Shown here piece after piece: positions 1 to 6,223 of a DNA stretch of 8,589 nucleotides. The notes beneath the pieces were generated by a model. That model was not told the origin of the DNA and made no database searches. It saw only the letters and a program-made list of their open reading frames with translations. The translations under genes were made by a program, and so were the position numbers. The stretch's first letter is position 1. The number at the start of each line of letters is the position of its first letter. This stretch comes from Lachnospiraceae bacterium (GTDB lineage Bacteria > Bacillota_A > Clostridia > Lachnospirales > Lachnospiraceae): assembly GCA_017632755.1 (NCBI GenBank), contig JAGBQU010000305.1:1-8589 (forward strand). Reading direction: 5' to 3'.

Positions 1-198
1 GACACCGATCCCGTAACAACCCATGATCGGATTGTGCTGATTGCCATCTTTATCCACAAACTGCATCTTCATGGACTTCGTATATTTGGTTCCCAGTTGG
101 AAGATATTTCCCACTTCGATACCGCGCCTTATCGTGATGGTCGGCTTGCCACAGCAAGGGCAGATATTTCCCTCTTTCACCTTTGCGATATCATGGTA
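1..198 (-). pseudogene. proS: Out-of-frame C-terminal part of prolyl-tRNA synthetase (partial, runs off left edge)
   Basis: This is an open frame with no stop from position 198 to the window edge. It lies one base out of phase with the N-terminal proS fragment at 191-880. Its 66 codons read [10 protein letters not shown], a CPCCGK cysteine cluster, then [20 protein letters not shown] and [11 protein letters not shown]. That is the segment that follows the INS editing insertion in bacterial-type ProRS and leads into class II motif 3. There is no start codon or ribosome binding site suited to independent translation, and the first Met is deep in the segment. With the upstream fragment it represents one gene that has lost the INS domain and its reading frame. 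The remaining catalytic and anticodon-binding portions should lie beyond the left edge. I am confident of the family; whether the lesion is real or an assembly artefact is open. Confidence 0.8.
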
Positions 199-212
199 GG
201 ATATTGCAAAGG
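180..212. repeat. Near-perfect inverted repeat at the proS deletion junction
   Basis: Bases 180-192 and 200-212 form a 13-bp stem with a 7-base loop (193-199). Twelve pairs are Watson-Crick. The exception, 187 with 205, is G-T on the + strand and becomes an A/C mismatch in the mRNA. The left arm encodes part of DIAKV in the downstream proS frame. The right arm covers the last conserved residues (LCN) of the upstream frame. The loop and its flank contain the frame change and the TGA stop at 191-193. There is no following T-run, so it does not look like an intrinsic terminator. Confidence 0.8.
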
Positions 213-880
213 ACGATGGAGTCCTCTCCCACCTCGCTGAGCAACATATACTCATGGGATACACTTCCTCCCATCATTCCGGAATCCGACGCTACCGTCA
301 CCACTTCCGGTACACCCGCACGTGCGAAGATCCTGTTGTACGCGTCATAGCACTTCTGATAGTACTGTTCCAGATCCTCCTGCGAGGTATGGAAGGAATA
401 GGCATCCTTCATGGTAAATTCCCGTACACGGATCATTCCTGCTCTCGGTCTTGCCTCGTCACGGAACTTTCTCTGGATCTGATAGATCATAAACGGATAC
501 TGCTGATAAGACTGTCCGTACTCTCTCACCAGCTGAACAGCAGCCTCTTCATGGGTCATCCCCAACACAAGCTTCGAGTGGCTGCGATCCTCAAAACGAA
601 CCAGCTCGTTTCCGATACTTTCATAGCGGCCGGATTCTTCCCAGAGATCTGCCGGCATGACAACCGGGAATAAAACTTCCTGTCCGTCAATGGCATTCAT
701 CTCTTCCCGGATGATGTTTTCAATCTTGGAAGTGATCCTGCGAAGGATCGGAAACTCGGAAAAGATACCGTTGCCCACATATTTCATGTAACCTCCCCGC
801 ACCATAAGTGCGTGGCTTTCCATCACACAATCTGCAGGTCTTTCCTTAAATCGTTGTCCCACCAAATTTTTTACCTTCAT
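191..880 (-). CDS. proS: Prolyl-tRNA synthetase, N-terminal fragment (broken gene)
   Basis: ProRS is a cytoplasmic class II enzyme that charges tRNA-Pro with proline. This 229-residue fragment begins [15 protein letters not shown], typical of clostridial bacterial-type ProRS. It carries GMTHEE (about residues 107-112), the class II motif 2 region with [11 protein letters not shown] and [12 protein letters not shown] (about 138-164), and [14 protein letters not shown] (201-214). After GEDSIVLCN, where homologues continue into CxYAANMEA and the INS editing domain, it reads only ILP and a TGA. The homologous reading frame resumes at once in another phase (1-198), so about 150 codons are missing. 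The start is well supported: AAGGAAGG lies 8 bases upstream. ProRS is normally essential, so if the lesion is real the host should carry a second ProRS, such as the INS-less archaeal/eukaryal type found in many clostridia (inference). A functional product from this fragment alone is unlikely. Confidence 0.85.
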   Translation of the reverse strand: MKVKNLVGQRFKERPADCVMESHALMVRGGYMKYVGNGIFSEFPILRRITSKIENIIREEMNAIDGQEVLFPVVMPADLWEESGRYESIGNELVRFEDRSHSKLVLGMTHEEAAVQLVREYGQSYQQYPFMIYQIQRKFRDEARPRAGMIRVREFTMKDAYSFHTSQEDLEQYYQKCYDAYNRIFARAGVPEVVTVASDSGMMGGSVSHEYMLLSEVGEDSIVLCNILP

Positions 881-888
881 TTTATCAT

Positions 889-896
889 CCTTCCTT
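889..896 (-). promoter_or_regulatory. Ribosome binding site of proS
   Basis: AAGGAAGG on the minus strand ends 8 bases before the ATG at 878-880. It fixes the start of the ProRS reading frame at [11 protein letters not shown], which also matches where ProRS homologues begin. Confidence 0.65.
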
Positions 897-928
897 TCAT
901 CTTACAAAATGGCAATAATCGAGTAGGG

Positions 929-958
929 GATCTACACTTCATTTCCGTATATTGTCAA
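929..958 (-). promoter_or_regulatory. Possible promoter for proS
   Basis: The 100-base gap between cbiA and proS contains an exact TTGACA on the minus strand (953-958). An 18-base spacer leads to TAGATC (929-934), a weak -10 match (3 of 6). It is about 50 bases upstream of the proS start. The poor -10 keeps confidence low. The gap shows no T-box antiterminator core (TGGNACCGCG-like) and no strong terminator, so read-through from the cobalamin operon into proS is equally possible. Confidence 0.3.
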
Positions 959-980
959 CACAATTCGCCTTTGTGCTATG

Positions 981-1886
981 TCACATGCCGGGCTCCTGCT
1001 TACATCCTTTTTCTTTCAGCATTAGCTGTATAAAACAGCGGATAAACTCCGGTTTTGAATAATAGTAAAAATGAGGGAATCCCCATATTCCGTTGTTTTG
1101 GCAAACCATACAGTTCCACGCTCTGCTGTGATCAGGCTTTTCCGCTAGCAGCGCGTCTCCGTTTACGGTACTGTCGTAATAATGAAACTCATGTCCTCTG
1201 ATCCCGATCATACTTTTTAGCAATGCATCGTCACCACTTAGGCTGTATATATCGCGGATCTCCAGATACCCGAATCTTACAAGGCGACCTGCATAGCTGC
1301 ATTCACCGTCACAGGCACCCACCATTTCAAAGCGGTTTCCTTCCCTGTCTGTGACCGCCTTATGCAGGTACATAAATCCCCCACACTCGGCAAGACTCGG
1401 GATCCCATTTTCGATTGCGTTTTTTACAGACGCCAGCATGGATGTATTCCGGCTGAGTGCGGGAAGATGATTTTCCGGATACCCGCCACCAAACAGGAGT
1501 CCGTCTGCATCTTCGGGGATGTGCTCATCCTTTAACGGTGAAAAATATCGGATACGGACACCGTTTTTTTCAAACAGTTCCAGATTATCCTTGTAATAAA
1601 AGCAAAAGGCATCATCATATGCAACCGCAAGTGTCAGATCCGCATTGGTTGTAAGCGTCAGAGCGGTAGTTGCCTTCGCATAGGGCCCCGGGATCTCGGC
1701 CTTACACTTGATCGGCTTTGCCTCGTTCATGATCGCGATGAGCGAAGTCATGTCCACACATTCTTCCAGTGTCAATGCCGCCAGTAAGATCTTCTGTTTG
1801 ATATCCGTGATCTCACCGGGAAGCAGAAGTCCCAAATGCCGGCTCCCTACGCTTATCTTGTCATTGCGGGGAAAAAATCCCAGCAC
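981..1886 (-). CDS. cbiA: Cobyrinic acid a,c-diamide synthase, C-terminal glutaminase fragment
   Basis: This is the C-terminal part of CbiA, separated from its N-terminal part by an in-frame TAG at 1953-1955. It starts in the family segment VLGFFPRND...SRHLGLLLPGE and continues into the class I glutamine amidotransferase-like domain. That domain shows DGLLFGGGYPENHLP, the nucleophile cysteine in AECGGFMYL and a histidine in GHEFHYYD. The domain supplies ammonia from glutamine for amidation of the a and c side chains of cobyrinic acid. The frame stays open upstream through 22 more codons (GFYNKLRPVLEKEL...) to the TAG, so 981-2423 is one continuous gene apart from that codon. The listed start is a GTG at 1886 with AAAGGA 7 bases upstream, so local re-initiation is conceivable. 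An isolated C-terminal piece would lack the ATP-binding half. Confidence 0.75.
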   Translation of the reverse strand: MLGFFPRNDKISVGSRHLGLLLPGEITDIKQKILLAALTLEECVDMTSLIAIMNEAKPIKCKAEIPGPYAKATTALTLTTNADLTLAVAYDDAFCFYYKDNLELFEKNGVRIRYFSPLKDEHIPEDADGLLFGGGYPENHLPALSRNTSMLASVKNAIENGIPSLAECGGFMYLHKAVTDREGNRFEMVGACDGECSYAGRLVRFGYLEIRDIYSLSGDDALLKSMIGIRGHEFHYYDSTVNGDALLAEKPDHSRAWNCMVCQNNGIWGFPHFYYYSKPEFIRCFIQLMLKEKGCKQEPGM

Positions 1887-1952
1887 CCTGACATCCTTTC
1901 TGACCGCAAACAGCTCTTTTTCAAGAACCGGTCTGAGTTTGTTATAAAAGCC

Positions 1953-1955
1953 CTA
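1953..1955 (-). other. cbiA: In-frame amber (TAG) codon interrupting cbiA
   Basis: Codon 157 of cbiA is TAG, in the context ILNQIS-TAG-GFYNKLRPVLEKEL. Both sides are in the same frame and both match CbiA, so one substitution (for example GAG, AAG or CAG to TAG) explains it without any insertion or deletion. Read through, the gene spans 981-2423 and would give about 480 residues, close to the usual CbiA length of about 450-480. The stop lies within the N-terminal synthetase domain, not at a domain boundary, which argues against a natural two-subunit split. Possible causes are a nonsense mutation, a base-call error, or amber suppression/recoding. Confidence 0.85.
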
Positions 1956-2423
1956 GCTGATCTGATTGAGTATGATCCCTTTGATCAATTGCTCCGAATC
2001 ATCATACAAAAGCCCTTTTATCAAGGACAGTATGGTCCTTCCCATGCCGGATGCGTCAACCACCAATAGGATCGGCGTACCCGTTTCCTTTGCCACTTCA
2101 TAGCTTGATCCTTCGATCCCATCCGCCTTTGTTCCGTCATAAACTCCCATTACCCCCTCGATCACGGCATACTGTTTGCGGCATTCGGACAAGGCATTAC
2201 GGATCCCTTCCGCACCCGCAAAAAAGGTGTCAAGGTTTCTGCCCTCTATCCCCAATACTTTTTTGTGAAACATCGGATCGATATAATCCGGGCCGCACTT
2301 AAAGGAAACGGGATCTAATCCTCTGTCTTTCAATGCTTTTATCAAAGCGCATGTAACGGTTGTCTTTCCGCTGCCGCTGCGGGGCGCAGCAAGCATAACT
2401 CTTTTTGCACATATATCACTCAT
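1953..2423 (-). CDS. cbiA: Cobyrinic acid a,c-diamide synthase, N-terminal ATP-binding fragment
   Basis: CbiA uses ATP and glutamine to amidate the a and c carboxylates of cobyrinic acid, following the methyl shift by CbiC. This fragment holds the dethiobiotin-synthetase-like P-loop domain: Walker A in APRSGSGKTTV (about residues 14-24), then FKCGPDYIDPMFH and the EGVMGVYDG motif. It ends at residue 156 with ILNQIS before an in-frame TAG. The rest of the domain and the glutaminase domain follow in the same frame (down to 981). The start is an ATG with AGGAAAG 5 bases upstream. It begins 15 bases after the stop of the cbiJET fusion and is the last cobalamin gene of the operon. Gene identity is clear. 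Activity is doubtful unless the TAG is an error or is read through. Confidence 0.85.
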   Translation of the reverse strand: MSDICAKRVMLAAPRSGSGKTTVTCALIKALKDRGLDPVSFKCGPDYIDPMFHKKVLGIEGRNLDTFFAGAEGIRNALSECRKQYAVIEGVMGVYDGTKADGIEGSSYEVAKETGTPILLVVDASGMGRTILSLIKGLLYDDSEQLIKGIILNQIS

Positions 2424-2438
2424 AACTGCTTTCCTGTC

Positions 2439-4436
2439 TCATAAGGTAAATGAAAAGATCCAGACCGGGTTTTGTGCCTTTGGCATATGATAGGCTCCGG
2501 TCTTATGCACATCGCTCACTGAGATCATGACTGCCTCTTCATCCCTTGGGTGATACGTATTTATGATCTCTCTTACTTCCGCGATCGTCTCGATACTGAC
2601 CGCATTTAAAACATATCGGATCCCCTCTCCCTTGGAACGGAGGATCTCCATGATCAGAGGCAGCTCTCCTCCGCTTCCTCCGATAAAAACGCAGTCCGGT
2701 TTTGGCATATCACCAAGCACCCGGGCGGCATCCCCTTCCACCACAGTGATATTGGAAAGATCCGACTTTTTGATATTTTGTCTGATCAACTCGGCGGCTT
2801 CTTGCTTCTTCTCGATCGTATAGACCATAAGGCCGGGATGCAGACCGGCTGCTTCGATCGCAACCGAACCGGTTCCGCCTCCGATGTCATAGAAGATATC
2901 TCCTTCCCGCAGGCCAAGCCGCAGGATACTCTCATGCCGAATGCACGCTTTCGTCATGGGGACTTTGTCCCTGATAAAGTCATCATCTTTTTTGATCTTG
3001 ATCAAATGCCGCCTCCCCGGATTCCGATTATAGATCAGCGCACAGACAATGCCGTCATCATCAAATTCCAACGCCTCACGAAAAGACATCTCCCTTATGG
3101 TTTCATTCTCATAGGACAGATTGGTGCCCGTCACGATGGTGCCCTCCACATGATTCCGGATCAGCAGCCCGGCGATCCTTGCTACGTCCCCTGCATCCGA
3201 TAAAAGGACAAACACCTTCTCCTGATATCTCACCTTATCAAGCAGCATCTGCAGATCTTTATCCGCATTTTTGCCGTGGATACTGAAAAGACATGCGTCA
3301 TCGTAGCTCTCACCAAGCTTCGCTGCCAGATATCCGAAAGAGGATATTCCGGGGATCACGCGGATCTGTGCATCCTTTCTCCACTCTTTGAGTGCCTTAC
3401 CCATTCCCTTGGCTCCGCTGTAAAAACCGGTGTCTCCGGAAAAGACGATCGCTGCTTTTTGTATCTTTTCCTTCTCCAGAACAGGTATGATGTCAGCCGC
3501 TAGGAACATCTCATATTTTTTCCTGCAAAAAATGCCGCGCAGCAGTCTTTTCGCGCCAAATATGGCATCACAGTCACAAAGAGCGTTCTTTGCCGCCACT
3601 GTCAGCGAGTCCGGGTCACCCATCCCGAGCCCGATCAGAGAGATCTGCAACGCAGGTTCGGACCTATGAGGCGTCTTCCCGGTTATCATGGCAAAGGCCT
3701 CATCTACACCAACGCCCTCCTCATGCGGCCGCACTATGACGTGGACCTGCGCACCGCAGGCCGATGCTGCATCGATCTTTTCCCGAAAGCCTCCGGCGCT
3801 GCCGCCGTCCTTTGTGATCAGATGCTTGATGTCATATTGCCTGATGATCGCCTCATTTAACTCCCTGCCAAAAGGTCCCTGCATGGCAATGATGTGATCC
3901 GGCTCTATCGCCTCTCTCTCGCACAGTTTCAGGCTTTCCATTGACGGCAGCACTCTTATATAGGTCCGCGCTTTGCTCTCTTGTGAAATGCCTGCAAAGT
4001 ATTTACCCAGCTCCTTGCTTCCTGTTGTGAGGAGAATATTTCCCACCGTCTGATCGACAGCGGCCGCACATTCCGTTATATCTTCATATCTGCGTATCCC
4101 GCCTGTCTGCATCTGCTCCTCCTCCCTTACAACTCTGACATATCGGATCCCAAGGCCTGCTGCCGCTTTTTTGATGTTGGCTGTAACGGCCGTGGCATAG
4201 GGATGCGTCGCATCGATCACAAGGTTCTCATCCGTCAGCTTGAGATCCTCCAAAAAAGACAACATCTCCTCCTCATCCATGCGGCCGACATGAAGCGAAG
4301 CATACGGGTTTTCATCCATCATTTCCCGCCCATAGTCCGTTGCAACGCAGACCGTATGATGCACTTTTTCAGCGGCAAGCATCGTAGACAGGACCCTGCC
4401 TTCCGTTGTTCCCGAAAAAATAACAATTTTCTTCAT
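2439..4436 (-). CDS. cbiJET: CbiJ-CbiE-CbiT fusion: precorrin-6A reductase / C5- and C15-methyltransferase, decarboxylating
   Basis: Three consecutive corrin-ring enzymes in one 665-residue protein. Residues 1 to about 252 are CbiJ/CobK, the NAD(P)H-dependent precorrin-6A reductase: SGTTEGR at the N-terminus, VIDATHPYA (73-81), LLTTGSKEL and KDGGSAGG. Residues about 264-475 are CbiE, a tetrapyrrole methylase that methylates C5: GLGMGDPDSL, FSGDTGFYSGA (332-342) and VIPGISSFGYLAAKLG. Residues about 485-665 are CbiT, which methylates C15 and decarboxylates the C12 acetate: VPMTK, the SAM loop DIGGGTGSVAIEAA (517-530), GDAARVL and FIGGSGG. CbiE-CbiT fusion is known as CobL; adding CbiJ at the front is less usual. 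The ATG overlaps the cbiH stop (ATGA) and has AGAGGA 8 bases upstream. All expected motifs are present and no lesion is visible. Confidence 0.93.
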   Translation of the reverse strand: MKKIVIFSGTTEGRVLSTMLAAEKVHHTVCVATDYGREMMDENPYASLHVGRMDEEEMLSFLEDLKLTDENLVIDATHPYATAVTANIKKAAAGLGIRYVRVVREEEQMQTGGIRRYEDITECAAAVDQTVGNILLTTGSKELGKYFAGISQESKARTYIRVLPSMESLKLCEREAIEPDHIIAMQGPFGRELNEAIIRQYDIKHLITKDGGSAGGFREKIDAASACGAQVHVIVRPHEEGVGVDEAFAMITGKTPHRSEPALQISLIGLGMGDPDSLTVAAKNALCDCDAIFGAKRLLRGIFCRKKYEMFLAADIIPVLEKEKIQKAAIVFSGDTGFYSGAKGMGKALKEWRKDAQIRVIPGISSFGYLAAKLGESYDDACLFSIHGKNADKDLQMLLDKVRYQEKVFVLLSDAGDVARIAGLLIRNHVEGTIVTGTNLSYENETIREMSFREALEFDDDGIVCALIYNRNPGRRHLIKIKKDDDFIRDKVPMTKACIRHESILRLGLREGDIFYDIGGGTGSVAIEAAGLHPGLMVYTIEKKQEAAELIRQNIKKSDLSNITVVEGDAARVLGDMPKPDCVFIGGSGGELPLIMEILRSKGEGIRYVLNAVSIETIAEVREIINTYHPRDEEAVMISVSDVHKTGAYHMPKAQNPVWIFSFTL

Positions 4437-5161
4437 AGCTGATATCCTCTGGGCGTTATGAGTTTACCGTCAACGATCTTTGTCTGCGAATTGCCGATAA
4501 AGACCGTGACCGTCATATCCACATTTTCGTCTGCCAGTTCCTCCAACGTGCATACCTGTTTCACGCAGCCCTCTCTTCCGATATTTCTCACATAACCGCA
4601 GGCCGTATCCTTTGAGAGCGTTGTCAGCAGGATCTCACATGCCCTCTTAAAGTGATCGGGTCTCGTGTGGCTTGCCGGATTATAGATTGCCATACAAAGG
4701 TCTGCTTTTGCCGCGCAGAGCAGGCGGTTTTGAATCACATCCCATGGTGTGAGAAGATCACTCAGGCTTATGACGCAAAAATCATGGGAAAAGGGGGCAC
4801 CGAGAACTGCCGCTCCGCTCATTGCCGCTGTCACACCGCTTATCACTTCCACATCCGTAAAACCTTCTCTGTCTGCGATCTCCAAAAGCGGTGATGCCAT
4901 GCCGTACACTCCGGCGTCACCACTGCAGATCAGAGCAACCGTCTTTCCCTCCCTCGCCAATTCCACGCATGTTTCACACCGCTTGACCTCTCCACGCATG
5001 CCGTTTTCATAAAACTCTTTATCGGGGAAGGCATCCTTGACCAGTTCGATGTATGTATGGTATCCCACGATCACATCACTGTTGCACAATGCCCTGTGTG
5101 CCTGTATTGTCATCCCACTCATGTCTCCCGGTCCGATGCCTACCACATAGATCTTTCCCAT
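4433..5161 (-). CDS. cbiH: Precorrin-3B / cobalt-precorrin-3 C17-methyltransferase
   Basis: CbiH is a cytoplasmic SAM-dependent enzyme that methylates C17 and contracts the macrocycle of cobalt-precorrin-3, forming the lactone intermediate. The 242-residue product has the tetrapyrrole-methylase signature GIGPGDMSGMT (8-18), SGDAGVYGMA (80-89), ISGVTAAMSGAAVLGAP (107-123), ISLSDLLTPW (131-140) and NPASHTRP (161-168), all typical of CbiH/CobJ. I chose the ATG at 5161 because AGGGAG lies 8 bases upstream and MGKIYVVGIGPG is the usual family N-terminus. An in-frame ATG at 5215 would add 18 residues (MKKWHKPNIVYGKK...) but has no ribosome binding site. It follows cbiG after about 69 bases and overlaps cbiJET by 4 bases. 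Confidence 0.93.
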   Translation of the reverse strand: MGKIYVVGIGPGDMSGMTIQAHRALCNSDVIVGYHTYIELVKDAFPDKEFYENGMRGEVKRCETCVELAREGKTVALICSGDAGVYGMASPLLEIADREGFTDVEVISGVTAAMSGAAVLGAPFSHDFCVISLSDLLTPWDVIQNRLLCAAKADLCMAIYNPASHTRPDHFKRACEILLTTLSKDTACGYVRNIGREGCVKQVCTLEELADENVDMTVTVFIGNSQTKIVDGKLITPRGYQL

Positions 5162-5169
5162 CTGCTTTT

Positions 5170-5175
5170 CTCCCT
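5170..5175 (-). promoter_or_regulatory. Ribosome binding site deciding the cbiH start
   Basis: AGGGAG on the minus strand lies 8 bases before the ATG at 5159-5161. No comparable site precedes the in-frame ATG at 5215, so translation of CbiH probably begins at MGKIYVVGIGPG. Confidence 0.6.
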
Positions 5176-5230
5176 TTTTTCCGTAAACGATGTTCGGCTT
5201 ATGCCACTTTTTCATAGTTTGTGTTCGACC

Positions 5231-6220
5231 TTATGCTCTCCTGGCTATGGCGATCGTCATGCCGTCCCGGATCTGTTTTGGGCAGATCAGCTCAGCTCCC
5301 GCTCCCGCTCCGATCACGGCAGCACGCTCGCATACATTGTCAACGCCTACCGTATTTAGGACAAACTCCGAAGCCGTAAACGTTCCCTGCGCTTTTTTCA
5401 GTATTTCGCCGTCAAAAGACAGCACGGGGATCCTGTACTTATCCCGAAGCGCCGTGAGGGCCTCCTCATCTTCTTTGATATCGATCGTACAGATCGCATA
5501 AATGTCACATATGTCGATCCCGCTTTTGCTTAGGGTTTCTCTAAAGAACTCCTCGAGGGCGGCTTGGCCTTTCTCCCGCTTCATTCCGATCCCTACGGTA
5601 TACTTCTTGGGTCTGAGCAAAAGACTGTATTCCGCATCCGTCTCATCCGCAATCATGACATCTACATTTTCCTTCGGCGGAAAATCCTTTATGGACAGGG
5701 TGATCTTTTTCTCCTCCAGAGCTTTGACGGAAATCTTTTTGATCTCTTTTGCATCCGTGATCGTCAGCCTGTTTTCAGTCGCAAAGGAATCAACGGAAAA
5801 GGCATCGTTTCTGTCCGTGGACGTAGTGATAACGGGGACCGCTCCCAAAAGGTCTGCCAGTACCATGGCCAGTTTATTTCCTCCGCCCGCATGACCGGAT
5901 AAAACAGGGATCACGAACTGTCCGCCATCATCGATCACAATGACCGGACAATCGCTCAGCTTATCCTTGGGAAGCCCACAGACTGCTCTTACGGCGATCC
6001 CTGCCGCACCCACAAAGATCAGGGCATTCCCCGGTAAAAATGCGGTTTTCGTCCACTCTCCTATTGGGGTAGAGATTTTGCAAACGCCCTCCTCTGCCTC
6101 CAAAGAGTCACTGCAGATATAGCCTTTTGCCGGCTTGATCCCCCTCTTTTTGCTTTCTTCATTTATTTTTCTTATTATGCGCTGTCCGTTCCCGGTAAAG
6201 CATACCGCCAGTTTTTTCAT
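5231..6220 (-). CDS. cbiG: Cobalt-precorrin-5A hydrolase
   Basis: CbiG opens the delta-lactone of cobalt-precorrin-5A and releases the two-carbon fragment as acetaldehyde; it is a hallmark of the anaerobic pathway. The 329-residue protein shows the N-terminal CbiG domain with FVGAAGIAVRAV (69-80) and IDDGGQFVIPVLSGHAGGGNKLA (96-118), followed by LGAVPVITTSTD. A variable middle segment follows (about 140-204). The C-terminal CbiG domain begins at YTVGIGMKREKG (207-218) and ends with GAGAGAELICPKQ. Length matches stand-alone CbiG. The ATG is only 3 bases beyond the TAG of cbiF and in the same frame. The nearest Shine-Dalgarno-like AAAGG is about 15 bases upstream, rather far, so initiation probably depends on coupling to cbiF termination. 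The gene ends with TAA. Confidence 0.93.
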   Translation of the reverse strand: MKKLAVCFTGNGQRIIRKINEESKKRGIKPAKGYICSDSLEAEEGVCKISTPIGEWTKTAFLPGNALIFVGAAGIAVRAVCGLPKDKLSDCPVIVIDDGGQFVIPVLSGHAGGGNKLAMVLADLLGAVPVITTSTDRNDAFSVDSFATENRLTITDAKEIKKISVKALEEKKITLSIKDFPPKENVDVMIADETDAEYSLLLRPKKYTVGIGMKREKGQAALEEFFRETLSKSGIDICDIYAICTIDIKEDEEALTALRDKYRIPVLSFDGEILKKAQGTFTASEFVLNTVGVDNVCERAAVIGAGAGAELICPKQIRDGMTIAIARRA

Positions 6221-6223
6221 AAG

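Noticed and set aside
180..212. The proS hairpin considered as an intrinsic terminator or an insertion-sequence end
   Set aside because: There is no T-run on either strand side. Sequence on both sides is proS coding sequence, with no transposase or target duplication visible.
254..673. A plus-strand open frame of 139 codons opposite proS
   Set aside because: It is antisense to conserved ProRS motifs, with no motif of its own.
963..980. Short inverted repeat CACAA...TTGTG just after the cbiA stop, considered as a terminator
   Set aside because: The stem is only 5-6 pairs, AT-rich, and not followed by a T-run.
5162..5230. In-frame extension of CbiH to an ATG at 5215, or a small gene in the cbiG-cbiH gap
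   Set aside because: It has no ribosome binding site, the extra residues are outside the family N-terminus, and a good site precedes the ATG at 5161.
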